Below are positions 8,045 to 17,484 of a DNA stretch of 57,857 nt, one piece after another; within the stretch, counting starts at the first letter, position 1; each line of letters begins with the position of its first letter. The notes beneath the pieces are model-generated. The model worked only from the letters and a program-made list of their open reading frames with translations. It had not been told where the DNA came from and did no database searches. The translations under genes and the position numbers were made by a program. Location: NCBI GenBank assembly GCA_023382675.1, contig JAHDWN010000039.1, positions 1-57,857 on the forward strand. The letters run 5' to 3'. The DNA comes from Anaerolineae bacterium (GTDB taxonomy: Bacteria; Chloroflexota; Anaerolineae; Aggregatilineales; Phototrophicaceae).

Positions 8045-10582
8045 CTAAAGCAGCCCCAGGCTTTTGGCGCGGGCGATGGCGCGAACACGGTTGCCGACGC
8101 CGAGCTTGCTGAAAATATTGTGGTTGTGTGCCTTGACGGTGCCGATGGCGAGCACGAGTTTTTCGGCGATTTCCTGGTTCGTGCAGCCGTCGGCGAGCAG
8201 GCGCAGGACTTCCAGCTCACGATCCGACAGCGGCTCAATCAGATCGAATTGGTCGCCGCCCACGATGATGAAAGACGGGATGCTGGGAGATACCACGGGC
8301 AGAACATCGTGGACGAGCGTATCTGCGGCTTGTAGATCTTCCGGCGCAGCCGCACGGGCAGCGGCGAACTCGGCAGCGGATAACATCGCTTTGGCCTCGG
8401 CCAGGAAGGCCGCCGCGCGGTCATGAGTCTCTTGCAGACGCGTAGGCTGTTCCAGGACGAAGGAGAGGAGTGCAGTTCCGGCCTGGGGCTTTTTCGTCTG
8501 CACGAGGAAGCCGCCAATCTCGGCCAGGATACCCATGGCGTTGGGGATCAGGTTGTTCTCACACGCAAGCTTGAGCGCCTCACGGAAACTTGCGCATGCC
8601 GTTGCAAGATCTCCCAGGGTATGCGCAGCGATGCCCAGGCCGTTGAGCGTCGTCACCAGTCCGCCATAATCGTAAGTCTCGCGATAGATGGCGGCGCTTT
8701 GTTCAAACGTTTCCCGCGCAGCCTGCGGCTGACCCCGCAAAAGCTGAACTTTGCCCAGCCCAACCAGGGCCAACGCGCTCCCCTGCGGATCATTCAGTCC
8801 CGCTCGAATCTGGTAGCTGTCCTCGAAGTGTCGCCGCGCTGCTGCCAGATCGCCCAGGGCGACCATCACGTTGCCCAACTCGATCAGGCAGTAGGCCGTG
8901 AACCAATCGTTGCCAAGCTGTTTACTGATGGTGGCAGCCTGAAGGACATTCTTCAACGCGTCCTCATAATCTCCCTTGGCCATGAAAGCACCACACATCA
9001 GATAGTGCGCGACCGCTTTGTTGATCGGATCGTCGTCAGTTTGTGCGTGCTGGAGCACGCTCTGGCCGCGTTCCAATGCTTCGGCATAGTCTCCGGCGAC
9101 CAGCGCCACGATGCCCAGACCGGCTTCAGGATCGCTGCCGAGGCCTTTAACGATCGAGAAGCCATGCTTCTGGTAGAGAGCATGCGCCTGTTCGAAGGCT
9201 GTGCGGGCTTCATCCGTTCGCGCCAGCCGGATGTAGGCCCAGCCCAGGACAACCTGAACCGCCGCGAGGGCAGCCTGACCCTCCCGATCAAGCTCGCCCT
9301 GGGCCCTCAGTGTTTGATAGGCGCTTTCGCCTAACTGGATCGCCTCGAGGAAGCGACTGCGCATATCGTAGAAGTTCTGATAGGTCATGATGGCGCGGGC
9401 GATGGAAACAGAATCGACCGTCTTCAAGACCTGCGCCCAGGCACGACGGATATTCTCCTGTTCGGCCGCCAGTTCCAGGATGGCGTCGTGCTGGCGGTTG
9501 CTCAACAGATCTTGCTCGCGCTCGACCAGAAAATCGATGTAGTAGGCCGTGTGCGCGGCGCGAGTCTGTGCTTGCTCGTCCGGTGAGGCAGCAAGCTGCT
9601 GTTCGGCATACTGGCGCAAAAGCTCGTGGAGATGGTAGCGCCCGGCGGCTTCGCGTTGGATGAACGATTTTTCGACCAGCGAGGCCAGTGCTGCGAGCGA
9701 CCCGCCGGCAATCCGCTCGGCAGCATCGCGCAGGAAGCCGCCTTGAAAGACGGAGAGGCGCTTGAATACCGCCCGCTCCTCGTCACTCAGCCGCCCCCAC
9801 GATTGATCGAAGACCGCGCGTACACTCCGGTGGCGGGTAGGAAAGTCGCGCAGGTTCGTGGCGAGAAAGTCGAGATTGCGCTCGATCTCATCCGCAACGT
9901 CACCACAGCCGAGCGTTTTCATCCACGAGGCCGCGAGTTCGATGGCGAGCGGCATCCCCTGGACGGCGCGGCAGATGCGGACGACCGGTTCTGCTTCGTG
10001 GGCGATGGAAAAATCCGGGCGCACACGTTGGGCATGGCGCGCAAACAAGGTCATGGCGCTGTAGGCGGAAAAATCGCCACGCGGCACGTCGGCGTGCGTT
10101 GGATAGCGCAGGCCTTCGAGCGGATAGATCCATTCGTCGCGCAGATTGAGCACTTCGCGCGAGGTGATGAGCAGGCGCACCTGGCGGGTGCGAGCCAGCA
10201 GGCCGGTGATGAAGTCAACACGCGGCAGCAGGTGCTCGTAATTATCGAGAATGAGCAGCAGGTGTTTGTCTTTGACGTGACGCACCACCTGCACTTCCGG
10301 GATCTCACGCGCGCCCGCCGGTAAGCCAAGGGTATCGACAAGGGCTTGCGGGAACAAGTCTGCATTGCTGACCGATTGCAGGTAAACGATGTGGACGCCA
10401 TCTAGGAATTTGTCGTCGAGGCGCGCCGCAAGTTCCTGTGCCAATCTTGTTTTGCCGGTACCGCCGGGACCAAGGATGGTCAACAGGCGCGCTTCTGTCG
10501 TCAGCAGGATTTGATGGAGTTCTTCTAGCTCACGCTCGCGCCCAACCAACGGCGTCATGACCGGACCGAACGCTTCGAGCAT
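8045..10582 (-). CDS. STAND-type LuxR-family regulator with TPR sensor region
   Basis: Large signal-transduction ATPase of 845 residues. The N-terminal NTPase carries Walker A GPGGTGKT (38-45) and a Walker B-like LLLILDNYEHLL, followed by an ARC-like helical region. Residues about 400-750 form TPR-type repeats (for example AEALERGQSVLQHAQ and ARRHFEDSYQIRAG), the usual ligand or partner sensor. The C-terminus (about 784-845) is a LuxR/GerE DNA-binding domain: LSDRELEVLRLLADG, then NQEIAEKL and GTVKAHNHNIFSKLG. By analogy with MalT-like STAND proteins, ATP-dependent oligomerisation on binding an inducer would activate transcription. It lies 71 bases downstream of the BTAD regulator on the same strand, so the two are probably one transcript. 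The target genes are unknown. Confidence 0.9.
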   Translation of the reverse strand: MLEAFGPVMTPLVGRERELEELHQILLTTEARLLTILGPGGTGKTRLAQELAARLDDKFLDGVHIVYLQSVSNADLFPQALVDTLGLPAGAREIPEVQVVRHVKDKHLLLILDNYEHLLPRVDFITGLLARTRQVRLLITSREVLNLRDEWIYPLEGLRYPTHADVPRGDFSAYSAMTLFARHAQRVRPDFSIAHEAEPVVRICRAVQGMPLAIELAASWMKTLGCGDVADEIERNLDFLATNLRDFPTRHRSVRAVFDQSWGRLSDEERAVFKRLSVFQGGFLRDAAERIAGGSLAALASLVEKSFIQREAAGRYHLHELLRQYAEQQLAASPDEQAQTRAAHTAYYIDFLVEREQDLLSNRQHDAILELAAEQENIRRAWAQVLKTVDSVSIARAIMTYQNFYDMRSRFLEAIQLGESAYQTLRAQGELDREGQAALAAVQVVLGWAYIRLARTDEARTAFEQAHALYQKHGFSIVKGLGSDPEAGLGIVALVAGDYAEALERGQSVLQHAQTDDDPINKAVAHYLMCGAFMAKGDYEDALKNVLQAATISKQLGNDWFTAYCLIELGNVMVALGDLAAARRHFEDSYQIRAGLNDPQGSALALVGLGKVQLLRGQPQAARETFEQSAAIYRETYDYGGLVTTLNGLGIAAHTLGDLATACASFREALKLACENNLIPNAMGILAEIGGFLVQTKKPQAGTALLSFVLEQPTRLQETHDRAAAFLAEAKAMLSAAEFAAARAAAPEDLQAADTLVHDVLPVVSPSIPSFIIVGGDQFDLIEPLSDRELEVLRLLADGCTNQEIAEKLVLAIGTVKAHNHNIFSKLGVGNRVRAIARAKSLGLL

Positions 10583-10653
10583 CGGTTCGTCTCCGCCATA
10601 GGCTCACTTCTGCTTGCCCCATTATAGACGGTTCCGTTGGTTGCTGCGAACGC

Positions 10654-11823
10654 TTACTTGACGGCTGCTGCAGCACGCTCTGCGAGCTGCTGGAGCGGAA
10701 CGACCGGCGCAATCTTGAGATGTTCGCGTAAATAGCGCTCGAAGTTGCGGTAAATGGTGAGCGCGTCGCCGTGCCGGTCAAGCGCGTGCGCCAGTTCGAA
10801 GACGCGCTCCATGGCATCATCACGCGGCGGCTGGAGATTGGCCGCGCGCGAATAGAGATTGAGCGCCTCTTTGATGTTGTCCTGGGCTTCGAGCAGCCGC
10901 GCCTGGGCGACCAGTGCGTCACCGAAGGCCTGCGCCGTTTGCTCGCGGCGCAGCCTGGCCCATGGGCTGTCCAGGCCGCTGACAAACGCGCCCCGGTACA
11001 GACCGAGCGCCTTGCGCAGCATCATCATCGCTGCGTCGGGTTCAGCCACTCCACTACCTTGAACAAGATTGTTGAACAGGCGCACGTCATAATAAAGCTC
11101 TAAGTTCGGGGCGAGATGATAGAACCCGGACGAGAACAAGGTGAGGTCGATGCCAAGCACTTCGCTGATCTTACGCTTGGTCACGTGGAAGACGTTGGTG
11201 GCCTCGCGCACCTGCATATTCGGCCAGAAAGCATCAAAGATTTCAGAACGTGTCGTCATGCCACGATCAACAAAATAAAAGAATAAGGCGCGCGGCAGGA
11301 CGCCATCCCAATTTGAAATTGGGCGGCCATCGATGAGGACACGTCCCCTGCCAAAGCCCCAGACTTCGAGCAGGTGAACGCCCGCAGCGCGTGCCTGCGT
11401 GTAATCCGCCAGCATCGCATCCGGATCAACCGGCACGAAGGCCATCTGCGCGCGCAGTTCCGGATCATCGAGCAGACCAACCGGCACGTCGCGCCCCAGG
11501 AGAATGACGCGGCCTTTCTTGATCTGCGGCAGCACCGCAGCGCGCAGATACGGGCCGATGGCATCCTGGGCGGCGCGATCACATTCGTCCAGAATCAGCG
11601 TCATGCCTGATTTGAGTTTGATACCCGCTGCTTTGATCTGCCCCTCAAGATCGTCCGGCGTCAGCGCTCGCCCGGTCAGGCGCAGATACGAAGCATGGCC
11701 GCTGCGGAGAGCATATTTGAGCGCCACGTGCTGCTGGGAAAAGTTCGGATGGATGACAATGATACGAACGCTTGAGTCCAAAGAATCGAACTGTTCTTGA
11801 AAATGCGTGTTCAAGTACGACAT
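10654..11823 (-). CDS. BTAD-domain transcriptional regulator with degenerate N-terminal NTPase
   Basis: A 389-residue regulator with three parts. Residues 1-170 resemble the start of a STAND/AAA ATPase: a beta strand, then the position of the P-loop, and TLILDECDRA like Walker B. The P-loop itself is missing, since HPNFSQQHVAL lacks GxxxxGK[ST]. Residues about 185-250 are a winged-helix region (LPRALFFYFVDRG, NVFHVTKRKISEVLG). Residues about 258-389 are the bacterial transcriptional activation domain made of TPR-like helices (ALGLYRGAFVSGLDSPW, YRNFERYLREHLKIAP). An AAAGGT site precedes the ATG. It is probably co-transcribed with the STAND-LuxR gene and may act with it. Confidence 0.8.
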   Translation of the reverse strand: MSYLNTHFQEQFDSLDSSVRIIVIHPNFSQQHVALKYALRSGHASYLRLTGRALTPDDLEGQIKAAGIKLKSGMTLILDECDRAAQDAIGPYLRAAVLPQIKKGRVILLGRDVPVGLLDDPELRAQMAFVPVDPDAMLADYTQARAAGVHLLEVWGFGRGRVLIDGRPISNWDGVLPRALFFYFVDRGMTTRSEIFDAFWPNMQVREATNVFHVTKRKISEVLGIDLTLFSSGFYHLAPNLELYYDVRLFNNLVQGSGVAEPDAAMMMLRKALGLYRGAFVSGLDSPWARLRREQTAQAFGDALVAQARLLEAQDNIKEALNLYSRAANLQPPRDDAMERVFELAHALDRHGDALTIYRNFERYLREHLKIAPVVPLQQLAERAAAAVK

Positions 11824-11936
11824 TCATTCTACCTTTTGACATGGGCGCGCAATGTTACGACGCGCATATCATACAACTTAAGATGTCAAGATGCCACGTT
11901 ATTATGAAGCTTGCACACCTGAGAGGATGCGCAGGT

Positions 11937-14141
11937 TCAAAAGGCGTTGCGGCGGCGCGCTTCGACCACGCTGCGCAGCCGCTCGATGCGCGTCAGGATG
12001 CGGGCAAGCTGATCCATCGTCGTAATTTGCAGCGTGAGCTGGATGCTGGCGATGTCCTGGCGCGTTTCGACATGGACAGCGGAGATATTGATCTTCTCGT
12101 CCGAGATGACGGTGGTCACGTCTTTGAGCAGGCCGTTGCGGTCGTAGGCGATGACCTCGATAGGGACGGGGTACATCTGCTCTTTCTGCAAGCTGCCCCA
12201 ACTGACATCCAGATAGCGCTCACCCTCCACGCTCAAATTGACGTTCGGGCAGTCGCGGCGGTGGACGCTGACGCCGCGCCCGCGCGTCACGTAGCCGATG
12301 ATCGGGTCGCCTGGCACCGGATGGCAGCAGCGGGCGAGATTGACCAGCAGGCCGCCCATGCCCTGGATGCTGACGCCATTCGACGCATCGACGACGAGCG
12401 GAGTCGCCGCCGGTTTGATCTTGATGGCATCGACTTCCTGAGTCGAAAGCTCCGGGCGCTCCATCTCCAGCACTTTGCGCGCGATCTGCGGGCCGGTCAC
12501 GTCGCCGGAGCCGATGTTGGCGAGGAAGTCTTCCAGTTTGTCGAAGTTGAAGTAGCCGGCGACCTGTTCCAGCGACATGCTGCTGAGCAGGCCGAGCTTC
12601 TTCAGCTCGCGTTCGAGCACGTCGCGCCCGGAGGCGATGTTGCGGTCGCGGTGCTGTTTGCGGAACCAGTATTTGACCTTCTGGCGGGCGCGCGCCGTAT
12701 TGACGTAACCCAGGTCGGGGTTGAGCCAGTCAAGGCTGGGGCCACCGTGCTTGGTCGTGATGATCTCGACCTGATCGCCGGTCTTGAGCACATGATTGAG
12801 GCTGATGAGCTGGCCGTTGACGCGCGCACCCCGGCAGCGATGGCCTAGCTCGGTGTGGATGTGGTAGGCGAAGTCAATCGGCGTCGCGCCGGAGGGCAGG
12901 TCGATCACGTCGCCCTTGGGGGTGACGGCATAAACGCGATCTTTGAAGACATCGGTCTTCATGTTGTCGATGAACTCGGCGGAGTCATCGGCGTCGCGCC
13001 CGGTTTCCATCAACCGGCGCAGCCAGGCGATGCGCTTCTCATAGGCTTCGTCGTGCGCGCCGTTGCGGCCTTCTTTGTAGCGCCAGTGCGCGGCGATACC
13101 GTACTCGGCGTGTTCGTGCATGTCGCGGGTGCGGATCTGGACTTCGAGCGTCTTGCCCTGCTGATCGCGCACGGCGGTATGCAGGCTCTGGTAGAAGTTC
13201 TCTTTGGGGTCGGCGATGTAATCGTCAAATTCGCCGGGGATCGGCCGCCAGAGCGTATGGACAATGCCGAGCGCCTGGTAGCACTGCGGCACGGTATCGA
13301 CCATCACACGCAGCGCGCGCACGTCGTAGACCTGCTCGAACGGGACGCTCTTACGCTGCATCTTCTTGTGGATGCTGTAGATGTGTTTGGGACGCCCGCT
13401 GATCTGCGCGTTGTGGATGCCGTTCTTCGCCAGTTCGTCACGCAGCACCTTGCTCACGCCCTTGAGATACTGCTCGCGGTCGTGGCGGCGCTCGTCGATT
13501 TCATGCGCCAGCGCCCGGTAAGCATCCGGCTCCAGATAGCGGAAGGCCAGGTCTTCCAGCTCCCACTTGATCTGCCAGATACCGAGGCGGTTCGCCAGCG
13601 GTGCAAAGATGTCGAGCGTCTCGCGGGCGATCTTGATCTGTTTGTCCGGCGGCATGAAGCCGAGCGTACGCATGTTGTGCAGGCGGTCAGCCAGCTTGAC
13701 GAGCACAACGCGCACGTCGTCGCCCATCGCCAGCAGCATCTTACGGATGTATTCGGTTTCGCGATCGGCGCTGCGTTTGCGCCGGTCGGTCTCGGTATTG
13801 ACGGGCAGGCGGTCGAGCTTGGTCACGCCATCGACAATCGTCGCGATGGTGCTGCCGAACTCGGTGCTGAGTTCGTTCAGCTTGATCGGCGTGTCTTCGA
13901 GCACGTCGTGGAGGAGCGCGGCGGCAATCGTCTCGGCGTCGAGGCGCATCTCGGCCAGGATGTGAGCGACTTCGACGCAGTGGGTGAAGTACGGCTCGCC
14001 GGATTTGCGAAACTGACCTTCGTGCGCCTGCTGCGCCTTGTAATAGGCGCGCTCGATCAGCGAAACCTCGGTTGGGGTCATATCTGGCAGCGCCAGCAGG
14101 AGGGATTCGAGATTGTGGGTAGCGACAACCGTTTCCAACAT
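11937..14141 (-). CDS. rel: (p)ppGpp synthetase/hydrolase, Rel/SpoT type
   Basis: Long RelA/SpoT homologue of 734 residues that makes and probably degrades the stringent-response alarmones. Domain order: HD hydrolase (about 30-190) with His54 and the HDxxED motif HDVLED at 78-83 intact; synthetase (about 220-370) with PGEFDDYIADPKE and YQSLHT; TGS (about 400-465, VYAVTPKGDVIDLP); a helical and zinc-finger-like region with CCHPVPGD; and a C-terminal ACT domain (about 655-734). The synthetase carries EFDD at 304-307, the form typical of monofunctional RelA, rather than the RxKD of bifunctional Rel. This is unusual beside an intact HD site. The ATG has an AAGAGG ribosome site. The gene is divergent from prmA. 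Confidence 0.95.
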   Translation of the reverse strand: MLETVVATHNLESLLLALPDMTPTEVSLIERAYYKAQQAHEGQFRKSGEPYFTHCVEVAHILAEMRLDAETIAAALLHDVLEDTPIKLNELSTEFGSTIATIVDGVTKLDRLPVNTETDRRKRSADRETEYIRKMLLAMGDDVRVVLVKLADRLHNMRTLGFMPPDKQIKIARETLDIFAPLANRLGIWQIKWELEDLAFRYLEPDAYRALAHEIDERRHDREQYLKGVSKVLRDELAKNGIHNAQISGRPKHIYSIHKKMQRKSVPFEQVYDVRALRVMVDTVPQCYQALGIVHTLWRPIPGEFDDYIADPKENFYQSLHTAVRDQQGKTLEVQIRTRDMHEHAEYGIAAHWRYKEGRNGAHDEAYEKRIAWLRRLMETGRDADDSAEFIDNMKTDVFKDRVYAVTPKGDVIDLPSGATPIDFAYHIHTELGHRCRGARVNGQLISLNHVLKTGDQVEIITTKHGGPSLDWLNPDLGYVNTARARQKVKYWFRKQHRDRNIASGRDVLERELKKLGLLSSMSLEQVAGYFNFDKLEDFLANIGSGDVTGPQIARKVLEMERPELSTQEVDAIKIKPAATPLVVDASNGVSIQGMGGLLVNLARCCHPVPGDPIIGYVTRGRGVSVHRRDCPNVNLSVEGERYLDVSWGSLQKEQMYPVPIEVIAYDRNGLLKDVTTVISDEKINISAVHVETRQDIASIQLTLQITTMDQLARILTRIERLRSVVEARRRNAF

Positions 14142-14167
14142 CGTTCGGCCTCTTGCGAACGGGTGTT

Positions 14168-14189
14168 TAACGGGGCTTTAAGCCCGTTA
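14168..14189. repeat. Palindrome in the rel-prmA intergenic region
   Basis: TAACGGG and CCCGTTA flank a centre, GCTTTAAGC, that can itself pair with one bulged base. It lies 27 bases upstream of the rel start, in the leader of the minus-strand transcript. Too little remains to say whether it is a regulatory hairpin or a member of the palindrome family seen elsewhere in the window. Confidence 0.5.
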
Positions 14190-14286
14190 GGGGTATTGTA
14201 CACCGATTTGATGCGAGATCGAACAGCAGCGCTGGCTGAAACACCCCCCAGCTTTGGCGTGTTTCGTACGCGCGGCGATGCCACCG

Positions 14287-14315
14287 CTGTCAGCGGGCGG
14301 CGCGGTTAGTATAAT
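14287..14315 (+). promoter_or_regulatory. Likely sigma-70 promoter for prmA
   Basis: A perfect TATAAT at 14310-14315 is preceded by CTGTCA at 14287-14292 (4 of 6 matches to TTGACA), with a 17-base spacer. The predicted start of transcription is about 28 bases before the prmA ATG. Confidence 0.6.
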
Positions 14316-14349
14316 GAACGCTCAATTCTTCATACAGCGAGCGACAGCG

Positions 14350-15276
14350 ATGAGCGGAAACGATAAACAGTGGATTGAAGTCTCGATGAGCGTTGATGGC
14401 GAGGCTGCAGAAGCCGTAGCCGAAGTCCTGAGCCGCTATGGCTACCAGGGTGTCGCCATCGAGCAGGAAGGGATCATGCCGGAGATGTACGACGACGGCT
14501 CGCCGCCCCCAGCGGAGCGGCTGACGCTGCGCGCCTACATCCCGATGAACGACCAGGCGGAAGACACGAAAGCGCGGCTTGAGTCGGCGCTCGGCCACAT
14601 GAGTCTGATGTATCCGATGCCGGTGCCGACGTACAAGCTGGTGGCGGAGTCGGATTGGGCGGAGGCGTGGAAGGCGCATTATCAGCCGGTGCGCATTGGG
14701 CGGCGGCTGTTCATCCGCCCGCGCTGGGTCGAAGTCGAGATGCGGCCGGACGACATCGAACTGGCGCTCGACCCCGGCATGGCCTTCGGCACGGGCACGC
14801 ACCCGACGACACAGCTCTGCCTGGAAGCACTGGAAGATCTGACGCCGCCGGGCGCGCAGGTGCTCGACCTGGGCACGGGCAGCGGCATCCTGGCGATTGC
14901 GGCGGCCAAGCTCGGCGCGGCGCACATCGTGGCGCTCGATAACGACGAGGTGGCGGTCGAGGTCGCGCAGGAAAACGTCGATCTGAGCGGCGTGGCGGAC
15001 AAGATCACGGTCGGGCATGGCAGCCTCGAGAGCCTGATCACGTCGGCGCGGCGCTTCGATCTGATCGTGGTCAACATCATCGCGCGCATTATCACGATGA
15101 TGTGCGAGGGCGGGCTGGGGCAGACGGTGCGCCCTGGCGGGCTGGCGATCTTCAGTGGTATCACCAGCGAGCAGGTGGACGACGTGGAAGCCGCGCTGAT
15201 CAAGACCGGCTTGACGCCGTACAAGCGCCGCCAGCAGGGCGATTGGGTCTGCATCGAGGCGCGGCGGGCGGGATAG
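14350..15276 (+). CDS. prmA: Ribosomal protein L11 methyltransferase
   Basis: SAM-dependent methyltransferase that trimethylates amino groups of ribosomal protein L11. The 308-residue product has the PrmA N-terminal recognition domain, the linker WAEAWKAHYQPVRIG, the pre-motif DPGMAFGTGTHPTTQLCLE, and motif I VLDLGTGSGILAIAAAKLG. The catalytic-domain motif is LIVVNIIARII, with N in the NPPY-like position as in the family. The start at 14350 follows the TATAAT promoter. The longer frame from 14254 would run through that promoter and is rejected. It is divergent from rel, so two translation-related genes share an intergenic region. The protein ends in IEARRAG without truncation. Confidence 0.95.
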   Translation: MSGNDKQWIEVSMSVDGEAAEAVAEVLSRYGYQGVAIEQEGIMPEMYDDGSPPPAERLTLRAYIPMNDQAEDTKARLESALGHMSLMYPMPVPTYKLVAESDWAEAWKAHYQPVRIGRRLFIRPRWVEVEMRPDDIELALDPGMAFGTGTHPTTQLCLEALEDLTPPGAQVLDLGTGSGILAIAAAKLGAAHIVALDNDEVAVEVAQENVDLSGVADKITVGHGSLESLITSARRFDLIVVNIIARIITMMCEGGLGQTVRPGGLAIFSGITSEQVDDVEAALIKTGLTPYKRRQQGDWVCIEARRAG

Positions 15277-15405
15277 ATCGCTGGCGATTTATGTGCATAT
15301 TCTAATATTTGCGGTGCGAATACGTATCCGTTAAGATTGTCACACCCACGGCTCATGTGACCGTATGGCAGCATATCTAGTGAACAATCTTTATTAGGAT
15401 GCACC

Positions 15406-16740
15406 ATGTCTACAGAAACTCCCCCTGCTGGTTCATCGGAGAATACGTCGTCCAAGTCTGCATCAAGCGGTTATGTCATTGCCTTGATCATCGCGGTTGG
15501 GCTTGCAGTCGCCATAGTCCTGGCCGCGATGGGGGTCATCCAGAGACACTTCTGGAGGCTGGAAACACGTGTCAACGCCGTGAGCACGAATGTGCCGGAA
15601 ATCGATGCGCGCGAGCTGCTGGCCGAGGTCAAGTTCTTGAAAGAACAACTCGATTCCGGCATCAATAACTTCAACAGCCTCATCGATTGGACCCAATTTG
15701 TCGGTATAGCTGTGGCGGTTGTCGCAGGGGTGGCCGCCGTCGTCGGCTTAAGGGACAGCCGCAAGGATCGTGAGGAACTGCAAGAGCGCCTGAAAGAAGC
15801 TCGCAAAGATCGCGCAGAACTGCAAGAGCACCTGAAAGAGGCCGACAAAAAGCTTGAGATCATCAACGAGACCATCTATGAAGTTGCGCGACTACGCAAA
15901 GCAAGTTCAGCCGCTCAAATTGGACAGCGCCAATTAGCCCTGGACAACCTCCGTGAAGCGGTCCGGCTGTTTGATGTCGCACTTAATTACAGCCCTGACG
16001 ATGAGACACTTATCTATCTGTGGGCAGATGCATGGCTCCGGCTGAAGGGCAAAGAAGGCGCTTACGAGGCTTTCAAGCGGCTAAAGAACCTGCATACTGA
16101 AGATGTCGAGCATCCATCTGCGTCTGCGCTCTTTGCTTACTCGGCCCGCCTCCAAGGTGATCAGGCAGAAGACGACGATGCAGGCGACAAAGCGGCCACA
16201 TTCTACAAGATTGCTGAAGACGCATACCGTTCCGTAAAACGCACGAACAGGTATTTGCTGGATAGCTTCGGTGAATCCGTCTTTGGCGGACTGGCTGGTT
16301 TGTATCGGCGGCAAGCGAAATCCGATCCCAAGAAGCGCAAGATGGCCCTCGATATGTACGAGGAGTGCCGAAAGATCACGCCCAGCAGTTCCTACATCCT
16401 GAACAATCTGGCGCTGCTCCAGTATTGCGAAGACCCGAAGGCTGCCAGAGAAACCTTCGTGAGATGTCATGCGCTGGCAGAGAAAAAACGTGGCGACATC
16501 CAGAACGACTATTGGGCAATCTTCGACTCCGTGACTGCACGGATTGCCCTCAATTATGAGGCTGCGACTCTCATGGAGGATCTCAAAGATGCGATTGCGC
16601 TCGTGCGCAGCCGGGCACAGGACGATGAGCCGATCAAGAAGTTCCTATCTGGTCTGGAAGAGCTTCAGTGCGAACCTGTGCTGCCAGCTTTGAAGGATGT
16701 CATTGAGTTTGTGCGCAAACAACTCGATGCAATGCCCTAA
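15406..16740 (+). CDS. Membrane-anchored coiled-coil/TPR protein, unknown function
   Basis: The 444-residue protein is not recognised as a named family. A Ser/Thr-rich N-terminus precedes a membrane helix at about residues 23-45. A second lies at about 95-115. Between residues about 118 and 147 a 14-residue unit (two heptads) is repeated as RKDREELQERLKEA and RKDRAELQEHLKEA, giving a charged coiled coil. The remainder is helical with TPR-like units (LALDNLREAVRLFDVALNY, MALDMYEECRKITPSSSYI). Base composition is somewhat less GC-rich than its neighbours. It may be an assembly or scaffold protein with its TPR region on one face of the membrane. The start ATG has an AGGATG site. The gene stands alone. 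Confidence 0.75.
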   Translation: MSTETPPAGSSENTSSKSASSGYVIALIIAVGLAVAIVLAAMGVIQRHFWRLETRVNAVSTNVPEIDARELLAEVKFLKEQLDSGINNFNSLIDWTQFVGIAVAVVAGVAAVVGLRDSRKDREELQERLKEARKDRAELQEHLKEADKKLEIINETIYEVARLRKASSAAQIGQRQLALDNLREAVRLFDVALNYSPDDETLIYLWADAWLRLKGKEGAYEAFKRLKNLHTEDVEHPSASALFAYSARLQGDQAEDDDAGDKAATFYKIAEDAYRSVKRTNRYLLDSFGESVFGGLAGLYRRQAKSDPKKRKMALDMYEECRKITPSSSYILNNLALLQYCEDPKAARETFVRCHALAEKKRGDIQNDYWAIFDSVTARIALNYEAATLMEDLKDAIALVRSRAQDDEPIKKFLSGLEELQCEPVLPALKDVIEFVRKQLDAMP

Positions 16741-16805
16741 CCGTAACCTGCTGCGGTGTAGATGTGTGCCATAATAGAGGCGACGGTGAGTGAGGAGTAC
16801 GACTC

Positions 16806-17378
16806 ATGATCGCGCAGGACAAGACGCGGATGACGGCGGCTGAATTCTTTGATCTGCCAGAGACGAACACGCCTACCGAACTGATCGATGGAATCCTCAT
16901 CATCAGTCCAGCGCACATCCCCACCCATCAGCGTGCAGGTGGACAGCTGCTAATCCTACTTAAAAATAGTATGCCAAATGGCGAGTTGTTTATTGGCCCC
17001 ATCGATCTCTATCTCGACAACGACAACGTGCCGCAGCCAGACATCGTCTGGGTGGCGGAGGGTGGGCGCTGCCGCGTGACCGAGAAGCGGCTGGAAGGCC
17101 CTCCGGCGCTGATCGTCGAGATCCTGTCGCCAGGATCGGCGCGGCGCGACCGCGATGCGAAATTTGCCCTCTACGAGCGCCACGGCGTGAGCGAATACTG
17201 GATCGTGGATGCCGAGGCGGAATTTGTCGAAGTCTACCGCCACGAGCATGGCCGCTACGTGCGCCAGGGCATCTATGGCGCGGGTGAGCCATTCGAGTCG
17301 GCAGCGCTCGGCGGCAAACCGGTCGATATGGCGCGTGTGTTCGAAACCTCCGCCGGGGCGTCGCCGCAGGCGGAGTAG
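16806..17378 (+). CDS. Uma2 family (DUF820) endonuclease-fold protein
   Basis: The 190-residue product has the PD-(D/E)xK-like core of the Uma2/DUF820 family, which is abundant in Chloroflexota and cyanobacteria. The core is visible as VPQPDIVWVAE (catalytic Asp), ALIVEILSPGSARRDRDAKFALYERHGV (Glu and Lys) and EYWIVDAEAEFVEVY. The N-terminal MTAAEFFDLPETN..ELIDG is also typical. A GAGGAG ribosome site lies 9 bases before the ATG. The family is often described as putative restriction endonucleases, but biological roles are unclear and no methylase is nearby. Confidence 0.9.
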   Translation: MIAQDKTRMTAAEFFDLPETNTPTELIDGILIISPAHIPTHQRAGGQLLILLKNSMPNGELFIGPIDLYLDNDNVPQPDIVWVAEGGRCRVTEKRLEGPPALIVEILSPGSARRDRDAKFALYERHGVSEYWIVDAEAEFVEVYRHEHGRYVRQGIYGAGEPFESAALGGKPVDMARVFETSAGASPQAE

Positions 17379-17484
17379 TTCCACGACTTGACCAGCCGAA
17401 AACTGAGCCATGAGCAACGCAACCGACGATAGGCACTGTGACCCGCATCACACGCGTTATGCGGCATAGACGAGGCTTCAGCGA

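Noticed and set aside
12855-14309. Long plus-strand frame (484 codons)
   Set aside because: Antisense to rel, and it runs on into the prmA promoter region. No ribosome site or recognisable motif.
15406-16740. Chemotaxis or sensor-kinase reading of the two-helix, coiled-coil protein
   Set aside because: It has no HAMP, MCP signalling tip, His-kinase or ATPase motif; only membrane helices, coiled coil and TPR-like units are seen.
16806-17378. Uma2 gene as part of a restriction-modification system
   Set aside because: No methyltransferase of the DNA-modifying type or specificity gene lies nearby.
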